Shown in pieces: positions 42,137 to 50,798 of a DNA stretch of 64,000 nucleotides. How positions within the stretch are numbered: the first letter of the stretch is position 1; each line of letters opens with the position of its first letter. The position numbers and the translations under genes are program-made. Origin of the DNA: Mucilaginibacter sp. OK098 (lineage in GTDB: Bacteria > Bacteroidota > Bacteroidia > Sphingobacteriales > Sphingobacteriaceae); contig NZ_FRCM01000002.1 of the NCBI RefSeq assembly GCF_900142915.1, forward strand, positions 310,001 to 374,000. Reading direction: 5' to 3'. The notes below the pieces were generated by a model, which was not told the origin of the DNA, did not search any database, and saw nothing but the letters and a program-made list of their open reading frames with translations.

Positions 42137-43540
42137 TTATTTACCAAAAGTGAAGAAGAAGGTCATTCTGTAAACCAAAGTATGGTTATCAGGTAAATAA
42201 CCTGCAGTAGTTGGCGCTAACTTATCTTTGTATTGTGTAAACCAAATGTTAGGCATGAAATGTATGTTCTTAGCAGGCGTAAAATCTAAACCTAATGTAA
42301 CAAACTGCTCTTTGGTAGTTGGATCGTAAGAACCATAGTTAGTATTAACACTATAAGGATCACCACTGTTAAATTGAGTATCAGGGTTGTAAGTATCCCA
42401 ACGGGCGAAGTAACCCCATTTGCCTTGTACAATTGCACCTCTGATCCATAATGAAAGGCCTTCTGCCTTTGCATCTTCTGCCAGGGCAGTTGTTTTATTT
42501 GTAACCCCATTTTTAAATTTCTGGGTGTAAGCTTCGGCGCCTATAGTAAAGTATTTAGCATTGTAGGCAGCAAATACTTTATACATGTTGTGTGATTGTG
42601 CACCTACAGCAGCAGTATTAGGAGCAGTTTGTGCGTAATCTGCATAAAAATCTACGTATAATTTTTTGTCAAGGAATTTACCCCATAAAGTACCGTAGAA
42701 TATTTTATAGAAACCTGTATTAGCATTAGCAGCTGATAATAAGCTTGCAGTGCTGTTATTACCTACCATTGCAACATAACCAAAGTTTTTAGTTTTCGGA
42801 TCAAAAGTTCCCTGCAAAGCAGCGCCAACATCATATGAGTTGTCTTTATGGAAATCGGTAATTGTTCTTTCAATTGAACGGTAGCTCCAGGTTGCTTCCG
42901 CTAATGAAGTTGGTGCGTTTGTACCAGGCTCATTTAATGCGAAAGTAGGGGTGCTCATTTCACCAACTACTAAATCTGTTCCGTTCCAAAGGTCTCTAAC
43001 CCTGATGTTGAAATTTTTGATATAAAAACTCATCTTGCCATCAACCAGGTTATCACTGTTTTGGATAGATGTTGTACCATTAACGCCAGTATTTGCACTT
43101 GGCTCTGATGCCAATAATACTTCAGCCTTAAACTTTTTGGTTATATCATAATCATAACCTAAATAAAGACGACGGAATTGGAAAGCATTTCTGCCTGTAG
43201 GTACTCCGGTATAGTTATTTTCCTTGCCCTGGCTAGAGCTTGTTGCAGGAGAATGTGCGTTATAGTAAAAATCACCGAAAGCATATCCCCATAATCTTCT
43301 TTGAGGTTTCCATGAAGTATCTTCAGCTGCTTTAACTTCTTTTTTTACTGTAGCTACCGGCTCTTCAGCTTTTGCTTTCTCAACTGTTTTTACTTCAGTT
43401 TTTGGGGCGGCTGGCGCCGATATTGCAACCGTAGTAGCTGCGTCAGCATTTAAGCTGGTAGTTTGTGCCTTAGCAGTATAACCTACTATTAAGGATGCTA
43501 GTAAGGCTGCACTAAAAAGTTTCGTAAACATTGTTTTCAT
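42137..43540 (-). CDS. Outer-membrane porin, probably phosphate-selective
   Basis: 467 residues from ATG 43540 (MKTMFTKLFSAA). A signal peptide ends at AKAQ, then a Lys/Glu/Ala-rich linker (about 30-75) of the coiled-coil type found in OprP/OprO-like porins. A barrel follows, with FRRLYLGYDYDITKKFKAEV and a terminal Phe-containing strand (YRMTFFFTFGK). Position directly upstream of pstS suggests phosphate entry. In Bacteroidota such proteins are annotated only as porins, so selectivity is inference. Confidence 0.75.
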   Translation of the reverse strand: MKTMFTKLFSAALLASLIVGYTAKAQTTSLNADAATTVAISAPAAPKTEVKTVEKAKAEEPVATVKKEVKAAEDTSWKPQRRLWGYAFGDFYYNAHSPATSSSQGKENNYTGVPTGRNAFQFRRLYLGYDYDITKKFKAEVLLASEPSANTGVNGTTSIQNSDNLVDGKMSFYIKNFNIRVRDLWNGTDLVVGEMSTPTFALNEPGTNAPTSLAEATWSYRSIERTITDFHKDNSYDVGAALQGTFDPKTKNFGYVAMVGNNSTASLLSAANANTGFYKIFYGTLWGKFLDKKLYVDFYADYAQTAPNTAAVGAQSHNMYKVFAAYNAKYFTIGAEAYTQKFKNGVTNKTTALAEDAKAEGLSLWIRGAIVQGKWGYFARWDTYNPDTQFNSGDPYSVNTNYGSYDPTTKEQFVTLGLDFTPAKNIHFMPNIWFTQYKDKLAPTTAGYLPDNHTLVYRMTFFFTFGK

Positions 43541-43546
43541 AATCAA

Positions 43547-43847
43547 TTAAGGATTAAATAAATTTTGCCTCAAAAGTGGGGCAGCAGCATTATCTTAATG
43601 TTAAGCAATCATTAATCTTTGATGATATTATTTAAATGTTAACTTAACCTTTATAGCGTGTAAAAAATACATAAAAAGGCAATTTCTTCGATCTTTTAAA
43701 ATTATAAACAATTGATTATAAATAATTTACACGGATATTTCTTTTTACGAAAATTGATAACATAGATTTAACATTGAACGTATTCTGTTTAATATGGGTT
43801 TAACATAGCAGCGCTATTTTTGGGCATTACCAATAATACAGCTGTTT
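43547..43847. other. Divergent intergenic region, no gene seen
   Basis: About 300 bases of AT-rich DNA between the divergent porin and DUF47 genes. It should hold both promoters. I see no clear -33/-7 pair and no repeat family here. Confidence 0.4.
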
Positions 43848-44486
43848 ATGAGGGTTTTATTTCAGGATTTTTTGTCAAATAGGGGGTTATTCTTTGATCA
43901 GCTCGATCTTGCGGCCAAAAACGCAGCTGATATGGCAACTTTGCTGGTTGGTGTTATAAATACCGAACAAGTTGACGAGCGCGACCTTTTATATAAACAG
44001 GTTGCTAAAATGGAGCATTGGGGCGATAACGTAACCCATAAAATAAACCTGGCGCTTAACCGGATAGTTTTCACCCCCTTAAACCGGAACGACATACACG
44101 CATTAGCTGCCGCGCTTGATGATGTTGCCGATATGATAAAGGAAACCAGCAACCGGATTGACCTTTATAATATAACCGATTTTAATACAGCTATTAAAGA
44201 ACTTACCGTTTTAATACAAAAAGCAAGTGCTGAGATTCAAAAGGCGGTTAGCCTGCTAAAGCTGCATCAATCAACCAATACCATATTAATAGCATGTCGC
44301 CAGGTAAAAGAATATGAGCGCCAGGCCGACAGGATCTATTACAATGCCGTGGCCAATCTTTTTTTGAATGATAAAGACGCCATAAACCTCATTAAATACC
44401 GCGAAATACTGCACTCGTTAGAAACTACAGTAAATAAATGCAAAAGCACCGCCGATGTGCTGGAGGTTATTCTGATAAACAGGTGA
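43848..44486 (+). CDS. DUF47 (PhoU-like) protein
   Basis: 212 residues, all-helical. RVLFQDFLSNRGLFFDQLDL starts the family fold, and ALAAALDDVADMIKETSNRI and YEREADRI-like EYERQADRIYYNA are PhoU-type metal motifs. DUF47 proteins usually sit next to and regulate PiT-type low-affinity phosphate carriers. No pit gene follows here; instead the gene ends at a word-repeat hairpin. It is divergent from the pst operon, which suggests shared phosphate control. Confidence 0.88.
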   Translation: MRVLFQDFLSNRGLFFDQLDLAAKNAADMATLLVGVINTEQVDERDLLYKQVAKMEHWGDNVTHKINLALNRIVFTPLNRNDIHALAAALDDVADMIKETSNRIDLYNITDFNTAIKELTVLIQKASAEIQKAVSLLKLHQSTNTILIACRQVKEYERQADRIYYNAVANLFLNDKDAINLIKYREILHSLETTVNKCKSTADVLEVILINR

Positions 44487-44493
44487 GGAAGAG

Positions 44494-44575
44494 GTGAAAG
44501 CCGAAAGACCAAAGCCAAAAGCGAAAAAGATGTTTCGAAATTAGCTTTTAGCTTTCTGCCTTAAGCTTTTGGCTC
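44494..44575. repeat. GAAAGCCGAAAG word hairpin at a convergent junction
   Basis: Left arm (GTGAAAGCCGAAAGACCAAA, GCCAAAAGCG) and right arm (AGCTTTTAGCTTTCTGCC, AAGCTTTTGGCTCC) are imperfectly complementary. It lies between convergent DUF47 and carbonic anhydrase genes, next to a standard terminator. Confidence 0.75.
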
Positions 44576-44583
44576 CCCATACA

Positions 44584-44619
44584 CCAAAAAAGAAAGGAGA
44601 TGAAATCACTTCCATCCCC
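44584..44619 (-). terminator. Rho-independent terminator of the carbonic anhydrase operon
   Basis: On the minus strand: GGGGATGGAA-GTGA-TTTCATCTCC (10-bp stem with two G-U pairs) then TTTCTTTTTTGG. Confidence 0.8.
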
Positions 44620-44653
44620 TCCCTCTTTCAAACAAATTAAACACACTATCAAC

Positions 44654-45379
44654 TTAGTGCGCAGCCAGCGCTTCAACACCATCCAGCTCATACACATAAC
44701 CTAAATTATGCGGACTGCTGCTGCTCACCTTAATATCTTTAACAAGGCCGCTACCCAAATCTATAACCCAGCCGTGTACCTCAAGGTCGGCACGGTTCAT
44801 CCAGGCATTTTGTATAATGGATGTTTTACAAAGGTTATACACCTGTTCAGATACGTTTAGCTCTACCAGCCGGTTAAGCTTTTGAGTTTCATCGGTAATG
44901 CGGTCGAGTTCGTGGCTGTGCAGGCGGTAAACATCTTTAATATGCCTTAGCCAGTTGTCAATTAATCCAAACTGTTTGTTGCTTAGCGCAGCAGCTACAC
45001 CACCGCAGCCATAATGCCCGGCCACTATAACATGCTTTACTTTAAGTACGTTAACGGCATAATCCAATACGCTCAGCATGTTCATGTCTGAGTGTACACA
45101 TACGTTGGCAATATTACGGTGTACAAAAATTTCGCCGGGCTTGGTACCTGTCACATCATTGGCAGGCACGCGGCTGTCTGAACAGCCTATCCAAAGTACT
45201 TGCGGATTTTGGCCTTTTGCCAGTTTATTAAAATATTCGGGGTCGTCTTTTAAACGGTCCTTAACCCAATCACTGTTGCCTTTTAAAAGGGCTTTATAGG
45301 TGTCGGATTGTGCAAGTTTTACACTGCTTAAATCTATTTGTGGCTTGGTGCCATTCTTTTTATCTTCTGTAAGTATCAT
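44654..45379 (-). CDS. Beta-carbonic anhydrase
   Basis: 241 residues. Zinc ligands Cys66 (LWIGCSDSRVPAND, with Asp68-Arg70 dyad), His122 and Cys125 (VAGHYGCGG). It interconverts CO2 and bicarbonate in the cytoplasm. The gene starts eight bases after the stop of a SulP-type carrier; such pairs are thought to couple bicarbonate import to its use in carboxylation. Confidence 0.95.
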   Translation of the reverse strand: MILTEDKKNGTKPQIDLSSVKLAQSDTYKALLKGNSDWVKDRLKDDPEYFNKLAKGQNPQVLWIGCSDSRVPANDVTGTKPGEIFVHRNIANVCVHSDMNMLSVLDYAVNVLKVKHVIVAGHYGCGGVAAALSNKQFGLIDNWLRHIKDVYRLHSHELDRITDETQKLNRLVELNVSEQVYNLCKTSIIQNAWMNRADLEVHGWVIDLGSGLVKDIKVSSSSPHNLGYVYELDGVEALAAH

Positions 45380-45387
45380 GTTGTTTC

Positions 45388-46992
45388 TTAGTTAGCGTTA
45401 TAAATTAATTCTTTTAAAGGCGGTACATCATACCTTTCCTTTATATCTTTTAGTTGCACAATAATTCCTTTGGTAAAAGCATTGTGCTTAAAATTGTGGA
45501 TGATCTCCAATACATCCGGGTCAATATAGCGCGAGTTTACCCCGTCAATTATCACGTCTGTACCTTTAGGCAGGCTGGTAAGAGTTATCTGTATAGCGGC
45601 CTTGTTTAAAAACGAAACCTCCTCGGCAAGCTGCAGGTTTATTACCTTTTTATCCCCATTTTTTATGATGTGATAAAAATACGGATTGCGCATATTGGTA
45701 CGCAATATGTAAAACACACCTACCAGCATCCCAATACCCACGCCTATCAGCAAATCGGTAAACACAACGGCAATAATAGTTACCGCAAACGGGATAAATT
45801 GATCCAGCCCTTTGTGCCACATGTGCTTAAATAACGAGATCCGCGCCAGTTTGTACCCGGTTACCAGCAATATGGCGGCAAGGCACGATAGCGGGATTTG
45901 GTTTATTACCCAGGGAATACACAGCAGCGCCGCCAGCAATAATACACCATGTATAACAGCGCTGGCTTTTGTACGCGCGCCGGCATCAACATTGGCTGAT
46001 GAACGCACTATTACCGCCGTCATAGGTAAACCACCGAGTAAACCGCTTATAAGGTTACCTGCGCCCTGGGCTACCAGCTCGCGGTTGGTGGGCGAGATCC
46101 TTTTTATCGGGTCAATTTTATCCACCGCTTCAAGGCTCAGCAAACTCTCCAAACTCGCTACCACGGCTATGGTGAAGGCTACTATCCAAACCTGCTTGTT
46201 GCCAATGTGGCTAAAGTCGGCAGTTTTAAACAGGGCAAAAAACTCGCCGCTGCTGTTTATTACCGGTATGTTTACAAACTGCTTTTGAAGCAAGGCAAAG
46301 CTGCCACCGGCAAATAAAGCACTCAGGCTTATCCCCGCCACAACTACCAGCAATGGTGCAGGCACAATGGCCAGCTTTTTAAACCGCGGCCAAAATATCA
46401 TTATAGCTAATGATACCATGCTGATAACCACAGCCCCGTAATTGATCTTTGAAAATGCATTGGTTATAGCCGAAAAGGTATTGTGCTCATCTGTTTGGCT
46501 AAAGCCTTCATCGCCTTCGAAATTGGCATCAAAACCAACCGCATGCGGAAACTGTTTCATAATAAGAATAATGCCTATTGCCGCCAGCATCCCCTCAATA
46601 ACTGCCGAAGGGAAATAATTGGCAATAGTGCCGGCCTTTACCAAACCTAATATCATCTGGAACACACCAGCCAGTATCAGCGCCAGTAAAAACGTCTCGT
46701 ACGATCCTAAACTGGTTATGGCGTTTAAAACAATTACCGTTAAACCCGCTGCCGGCCCTGCCACACTTAGCTGCGAGCCGCTAAGGCACCCTACAACAAT
46801 ACCACCTATAATACCGGTTAACACGCCTGCGAAAAGCGGCGCACCCGATGCCAGCGCAATGCCCAAACACAAAGGCAGCGCCACTAAAAACACCACTAAA
46901 CTGGCCGGGAGATCTTTTTTTAAATTTTTAGAAAGGAAATATTTTTTTAGGTTGAGATTGCCCACAGCAAACCCACCTTGCTCATTTTGCAT
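45388..46992 (-). CDS. SulP-family anion transporter
   Basis: 534 residues. LKKDLPASLVVFLVALPLCLGIALASGAP is the SLC26/SulP entry helix, with SGLLGGLPMTAVIVRSSANVDAGARTK in the core. A short C-terminal STAS-like domain runs from about 455 (KGTDVIIDGVNSRYIDPDVLE). Family substrates are sulfate, bicarbonate and other anions. The linked beta-carbonic anhydrase favours bicarbonate. No sulfate-assimilation genes are nearby. Confidence 0.88.
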   Translation of the reverse strand: MQNEQGGFAVGNLNLKKYFLSKNLKKDLPASLVVFLVALPLCLGIALASGAPLFAGVLTGIIGGIVVGCLSGSQLSVAGPAAGLTVIVLNAITSLGSYETFLLALILAGVFQMILGLVKAGTIANYFPSAVIEGMLAAIGIILIMKQFPHAVGFDANFEGDEGFSQTDEHNTFSAITNAFSKINYGAVVISMVSLAIMIFWPRFKKLAIVPAPLLVVVAGISLSALFAGGSFALLQKQFVNIPVINSSGEFFALFKTADFSHIGNKQVWIVAFTIAVVASLESLLSLEAVDKIDPIKRISPTNRELVAQGAGNLISGLLGGLPMTAVIVRSSANVDAGARTKASAVIHGVLLLAALLCIPWVINQIPLSCLAAILLVTGYKLARISLFKHMWHKGLDQFIPFAVTIIAVVFTDLLIGVGIGMLVGVFYILRTNMRNPYFYHIIKNGDKKVINLQLAEEVSFLNKAAIQITLTSLPKGTDVIIDGVNSRYIDPDVLEIIHNFKHNAFTKGIIVQLKDIKERYDVPPLKELIYNAN

Positions 46993-47069
46993 AATTGAAA
47001 ATTTGGATTAAATATTTAAATAAATTGTAAAGCGAAATGCTCCGGGTAGGAAATACCCGGTAAATTTAT

Positions 47070-47402
47070 TTAAACGTTGGGAGGCGGTGTGGGAACCTGC
47101 GGATGATACACCTGCTTATACAGGCAATGCTCAGAATTGTAAAGTACTTTTACCCCGGTAAGGAATGATTGATAGGCCAAAACATGCATATAAGCTTCAT
47201 CGAAAACCTTTTTCTCCTTAACCATGTCCTTTTCAGGATTGTCCTTTTCAGCCTTTGATTCAAGCTCGAGTTGAAGAATAACCGAGCTGACAGTTTTATT
47301 ATCAAGATACAAAAAAGCAGGAGCAAGTGATATGGCCATCTTTATTAAAAAGACGCCCAAAAACAACGCAACTACCAGTATTTTGAATTTCCTGACCTTC
47401 AT
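47070..47402 (-). CDS. Small membrane-anchored hypothetical protein
   Basis: 110 residues. One N-terminal membrane segment (about 7-28), then a charged Lys/Glu-rich helical region (ESKAEKDNPEKDMVKEKKVF) and a proline-rich end (QVPTPPPNV). No family recognised. It lies upstream of the SulP/carbonic anhydrase unit's end on the same strand but has its own leader. Confidence 0.55.
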   Translation of the reverse strand: MKVRKFKILVVALFLGVFLIKMAISLAPAFLYLDNKTVSSVILQLELESKAEKDNPEKDMVKEKKVFDEAYMHVLAYQSFLTGVKVLYNSEHCLYKQVYHPQVPTPPPNV

Positions 47403-47544
47403 TTATGCCGTAAAAATAATTATTAATAACCACAAAAACGTGGTTTGGTTTCATTTTAACAAGGTTTTACATTTTGATGAGGAAGAAAACAATAAAAAAA
47501 TGGTGACCATCAAAGCTTTACAGCTTCTTTTTCACAGGCTCAAA

Positions 47545-47907
47545 TTACCCGGCTTTTTGCTCTCCAATTAAGCCATTTTCCTTCAACTCTTTAAGTTCAA
47601 GTTCATAGGCCCGCATCCGGGCATGCAGTATGTCCATTTCGGTACGCATCATCTGGATCTCGGTAATAAGCTTAGCCGATTCGGGTTTGTTGATCTTTTT
47701 TTCACCGGTGCCGAGTATGAGCCACTCGGGCGAGTATTTGAGCTGAAAGCACAGCTTGCGGATAAGATAATAGCTTACGTCCTGCTTTTTATTGATCACT
47801 TTGCTGATAAATCCCTGGTCAACACCAATTGCACCAGCCAGGGCCAGTTGCCCGCCATGTTCCTTTACAATTACCTTTAACCGTTTTACTATTGCTTCGT
47901 CAGACAT
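47545..47907 (-). CDS. Xre-type HTH protein with coiled-coil tail
   Basis: 120 residues from ATG 47907 (MSDEAIVKRL). The N-terminal 65 residues form a repressor-like HTH (LALAGAIGVDQGFISKVIN; YSPEWLILGTGEKK). The C-terminal helix (EIQMMRTEMDILHARMRAYELELKEL) is a likely coiled coil for dimerisation. This arrangement is frequent in Bacteroidota phage or island regulators. It marks the left side of the accessory stretch. Confidence 0.75.
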   Translation of the reverse strand: MSDEAIVKRLKVIVKEHGGQLALAGAIGVDQGFISKVINKKQDVSYYLIRKLCFQLKYSPEWLILGTGEKKINKPESAKLITEIQMMRTEMDILHARMRAYELELKELKENGLIGEQKAG

Positions 47908-47960
47908 TTGGATTGCAATAATAAACAAAGTAGCGGGATTGTCAAGGGTAAAATATTATT

Positions 47961-48150
47961 AGTTGATTGAGTTGGATTGGGTTATATTAAGTTGTTAAAA
48001 AGCTAAATTAGTTGATTGAGTTGGATTGGGTTAGATTGAGTTGAATAAATTATTAAAAAAGCGAAAAGGCTACAAATTTGCTTTTACAAACCTATAGCCT
48101 TTCTCTAACCAACTTAATCAACTCACTCACATAATCAACTTAATAAACTA
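47961..48150. repeat. GTTGATTGAGTTGG word hairpin
   Basis: The left side has two runs of AGTTGATTGAGTTGGATTGG (47961- and 48010-); the right arm 48106-48150 has CCAACTTAATCAACTCACTC. A standard terminator lies inside the loop (48065-48102). Confidence 0.78.
48053..48102 (-). terminator. Terminator inside the word hairpin
   Basis: Stem AAAGGCTA/TAGCCTTT, followed on the minus strand by TTTTCGCTTTTTTA. It ends transcription of the gene at 48156. Confidence 0.65.
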
Positions 48151-48155
48151 AAACC

Positions 48156-48554
48156 TTAACTTGCTAATACAAACTCACTGCCATGTTGCTGAACCATATC
48201 AAGCAATTCGTCAAGTTTTACATTATAGGCCTCGATAGAGATCTGGCCATTATTATATTTTGCAGAAAGTAATTTAAGCTCCTGTACTTTTGAGAGCCTT
48301 AAACTTTCGTTTTTGTTATTATAAAGGTTTGCCATAGTTGATGCTGCCGCCATATTTTGAGGCACATCATCAAAACGTAAAGTAACTTTTAAAGCCGCTA
48401 TTTTTTGTTCGGTCGATTTTAATAAAAACATCGGTGGAATGCTCCTGCTCTCTCTTAAAACTGCATTAACTTTTACCGCTTGCTTTTTATCGAACTTTAA
48501 TATCAATACTATAATGGTTACGCCTGCTACCAAAAAGAAAAAGAACACATCCAT
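48156..48554 (-). CDS. Hypothetical protein with N-terminal membrane anchor
   Basis: 132 residues from ATG 48554 (MDVFFFFLVAGVTIIVLIL), a single N-terminal helix. The cytoplasmic part is basic and helical: PPMFLLKSTEQKIAALKVTL, and LLSAKYNNGQISIEAYNVKLDELLDM near the end, which resembles a SHOCT-like helix pair. Function unknown. Confidence 0.6.
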   Translation of the reverse strand: MDVFFFFLVAGVTIIVLILKFDKKQAVKVNAVLRESRSIPPMFLLKSTEQKIAALKVTLRFDDVPQNMAAASTMANLYNNKNESLRLSKVQELKLLSAKYNNGQISIEAYNVKLDELLDMVQQHGSEFVLAS

Positions 48555-48977
48555 AGCTTTAAAATTTATCAATAACTAATTCAATACTTATCGTTTGACA
48601 TATTTTTACGATAGTGACGACTAAGTAGTTACGTTATTTTAATAAATATTTTTTGGTGATCGTTTATAGTTAGTTATTCATGCTAAAAACCTTATTATCA
48701 GCTTCTAATATGAGGGTCGGCTTAGGTATAAATACTATATAATATAATATAAAGAAGAAATGACAAGAGGGGTTGTCATTATAAGATATAAAATCCTACT
48801 GGATCTAACTGGGGAATGACGGGGGTGGCCTGTCATGGTGAGTAATCTATTTTTTCGAGCAAAAATAGATTACTCACCATGACAAGCCCATTGTATGTTC
48901 AATATAATTTGTCATGGGTACGCATCCGTCCAACATTCAAACCAAAAACCTTCCGGCTATGAACCATCAACTATGAA
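48555..48977. other. Non-coding gap with hairpins
   Basis: About 420 bases without a gene. It contains the 24-bp hairpin at 48831, a small inverted repeat TGACAAGAGGGGTTGTCA near 48761, a TATAATATAATATAA stretch and, at the right end, the ACCATCAACTATGAAC word. Confidence 0.6.
48831..48884. repeat. Perfect 24-bp hairpin
   Basis: Left arm 48831-48854 (TGTCATGGTGAGTAATCTA then five T) and right arm 48861-48884 are exact complements, with loop TCGAGC. Further TGACAAG/TTGTCATGG words surround it. It could be a small structured RNA, a terminator for either strand, or a palindromic mobile element. Confidence 0.85.
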
Positions 48978-49478
48978 CTAAAGCACCTTCTCGTAACACA
49001 AAAAACGCATCCCCGGCCTGAAGCCCAGGCCTATCTCGCCGGCAAACTGATAGCCAAGTTTTGGGAAAAGCTTTTGGGTAGCCAGGTTATTGATATTGGT
49101 GTCAACACGTAATATTTTAATTCCGCGGTTAATGCCAACCACCTCTGCCTGCACCAGCAATGCGGCAGCAACCCCTTTGCCCTGGAACTTCGGACTTACA
49201 GCAAGCCGATGCGTTACTATAGCGGTTTGGGTAATGTCCCAGCCAACATCGGCATACTCTGGCTCCTGGTCGGTAGTAATAGCGGTTATGCCTGCAATGT
49301 TACTGTCAATATCAGCCACCCAAAGCTGGTTTAAGGCAATATCGTTTTCAAATACCTGTGGGTTGGGGTAAGTGTTATCCCATTGCATATTACCCGCAGC
49401 ATTCATAACGGGCACAACTTCGGTAATAAGCTGCATTATTTGAGGGATATCTGTAAGGATAGCAAGGCGGAGGAGCAT
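48978..49478 (-). CDS. GNAT-family N-acetyltransferase
   Basis: 166 residues. The acetyl-CoA motif is HRLAVSPKFQGKGVAAALLVQAE (about 95-117), followed by LRVDTNINNLATQKLFPKLGYQF, typical of the general GNAT fold. Substrate unknown. A single gene ending next to a CATAGTTGATGG word. Confidence 0.9.
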   Translation of the reverse strand: MLLRLAILTDIPQIMQLITEVVPVMNAAGNMQWDNTYPNPQVFENDIALNQLWVADIDSNIAGITAITTDQEPEYADVGWDITQTAIVTHRLAVSPKFQGKGVAAALLVQAEVVGINRGIKILRVDTNINNLATQKLFPKLGYQFAGEIGLGFRPGMRFLCYEKVL

Positions 49479-49492
49479 ATAAAAGAAATGGA

Positions 49493-49738
49493 TTAAGGAA
49501 GCAAATATTTGTAAACAGACGGCCTGACGGCGTTAATTTCTTCAATCGTAATTTTTACCAACTGAGATTTAACCTTTTTAGTAAAGGATTTAGCATTTAA
49601 TGTGTTGTTATCTTTACTAATAACTAAACCATTAACTCCATTTAAGTTCTTAACATGCATGGCTGTTAATTTTCTTTGATCGATGCAAATATACTCATTA
49701 ACAAAGTAAGGCAAACGTATTAAAATAATTCGAGTCAA
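49493..49738 (-). CDS. Small hypothetical protein
   Basis: 81 residues from ATG 49738, or 55 from the internal ATG at 49660 (MHVKNLNGVNGLVISKDNN). Beta-rich pattern with two lysine-rich strands; no known family. The longer start is uncertain, because it lies beside the palindromic cluster at 49743. Confidence 0.4.
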   Translation of the reverse strand: MTRIILIRLPYFVNEYICIDQRKLTAMHVKNLNGVNGLVISKDNNTLNAKSFTKKVKSQLVKITIEEINAVRPSVYKYLLP

Positions 49739-49742
49739 CTTA

Positions 49743-49905
49743 GGAGGCTCCTCTGGAGCCTGAAAATCTTTATTAATTTTTCTATAAACAGGATGCTCCT
49801 ATAGAGCTTGTTTTATTGAATATTTTTCAAACTCAAATAGGCTCCTGAGGAGCCCCCTGTTTATAGAAATCGCAAATACAATAATTGGCTCCAGCGGAGC
49901 CTCCT
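49743..49905. repeat. Cluster of four GGCTCC...GGAGCC hairpins
   Basis: Hairpins at 49746-49760, 49795-49807, 49840-49854 and 49887-49901, each with GGCTCC/GGAGCC arms (the second is weaker). The two inner ones are embedded in a perfect 14-bp inverted repeat TTTCTATAAACAGG (49779-49792) with its complement at 49856-49869. A nested, nearly mirror-symmetric arrangement. Confidence 0.85.
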
Positions 49906-49956
49906 GAATCGAGTCTGACAAGCATAATAATTAATATGCATTGCCCTAATCCCACC

Positions 49957-50730
49957 CTACCCCACTACAATCTTCTGCTTACTATCTTCATGCAATGCCT
50001 TAATAATTCTGGCAGGGCTTTTCCATTCAAACAGGTGGATGATCCAAACAGTGAAGCGCAAAAAACCTTTCATAATAATCAGTCCGTCGGCAAGTTTCTT
50101 AATGGTTTGGTCACGCTGGCTTATGCAGGCGGTGTAGTCTGCACCTTGTTTTTTCACCAAATCCTCGGCAAAGCACCAGGCGCCATCGCGGGCATTATCA
50201 ATGCTAAACTGTATCAATATAGATGTTTGGTTATTATAATGCAGGCCCAGCAGCGATAACAATGGCGACATCCGGGCAATATCATTCACTACCTGGTAGG
50301 TTAAGGCCGATATAATGATGTTAATGGAATCAAAATCTGATTGTACGCCTGCTAATTGCCCGCCAGACACTTCGGCAGCAGCAATACCCAAATCAAGGTT
50401 AATATGCGCGCTCATACCCAGCAACAATTGCTGCAACACAAGGGCACCTGAACTTTTAGTAGCCTCAAAAGCCACAAGCCACGATGCCGAAAGCGATTGT
50501 TTATTTTTCCAGGCCGTTAAAGCATCAAGGTATCTGCTGGCAAACACTACATCAAACTTTTCCATTTGAGCGCCATTTGCAAACTGGCCTTTGGCTATCC
50601 CCTCCTTCACGCTGGCCGTTACCTTATAATATAAGGCAGCAAAATAACCCATGCGGTCGTTGGTTTTAATGCTTTCGGCAATAATGTTTTCAAGTTGTGC
50701 AAGTACATCATCAATAGTGTTGGCTGCCAT
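49957..50730 (-). CDS. DUF5995-family protein
   Basis: 257 residues, helical and cytoplasmic. The family pattern is clear: NDRMGYFAALYYKVTASVKEGI, EKFDVVFASRYLDALTAW and LGMSAHINLDLGIAAAEVS, with conserved His and Asp that could bind metal. The family has no described function. A lone gene. Confidence 0.82.
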   Translation of the reverse strand: MAANTIDDVLAQLENIIAESIKTNDRMGYFAALYYKVTASVKEGIAKGQFANGAQMEKFDVVFASRYLDALTAWKNKQSLSASWLVAFEATKSSGALVLQQLLLGMSAHINLDLGIAAAEVSGGQLAGVQSDFDSINIIISALTYQVVNDIARMSPLLSLLGLHYNNQTSILIQFSIDNARDGAWCFAEDLVKKQGADYTACISQRDQTIKKLADGLIIMKGFLRFTVWIIHLFEWKSPARIIKALHEDSKQKIVVG

Positions 50731-50798
50731 AGGTGCTTTAAGGTTTAGGATGTCAATTTAGCTACGGCAACAGCGCCGCTTCATCATCAAAAATAATA

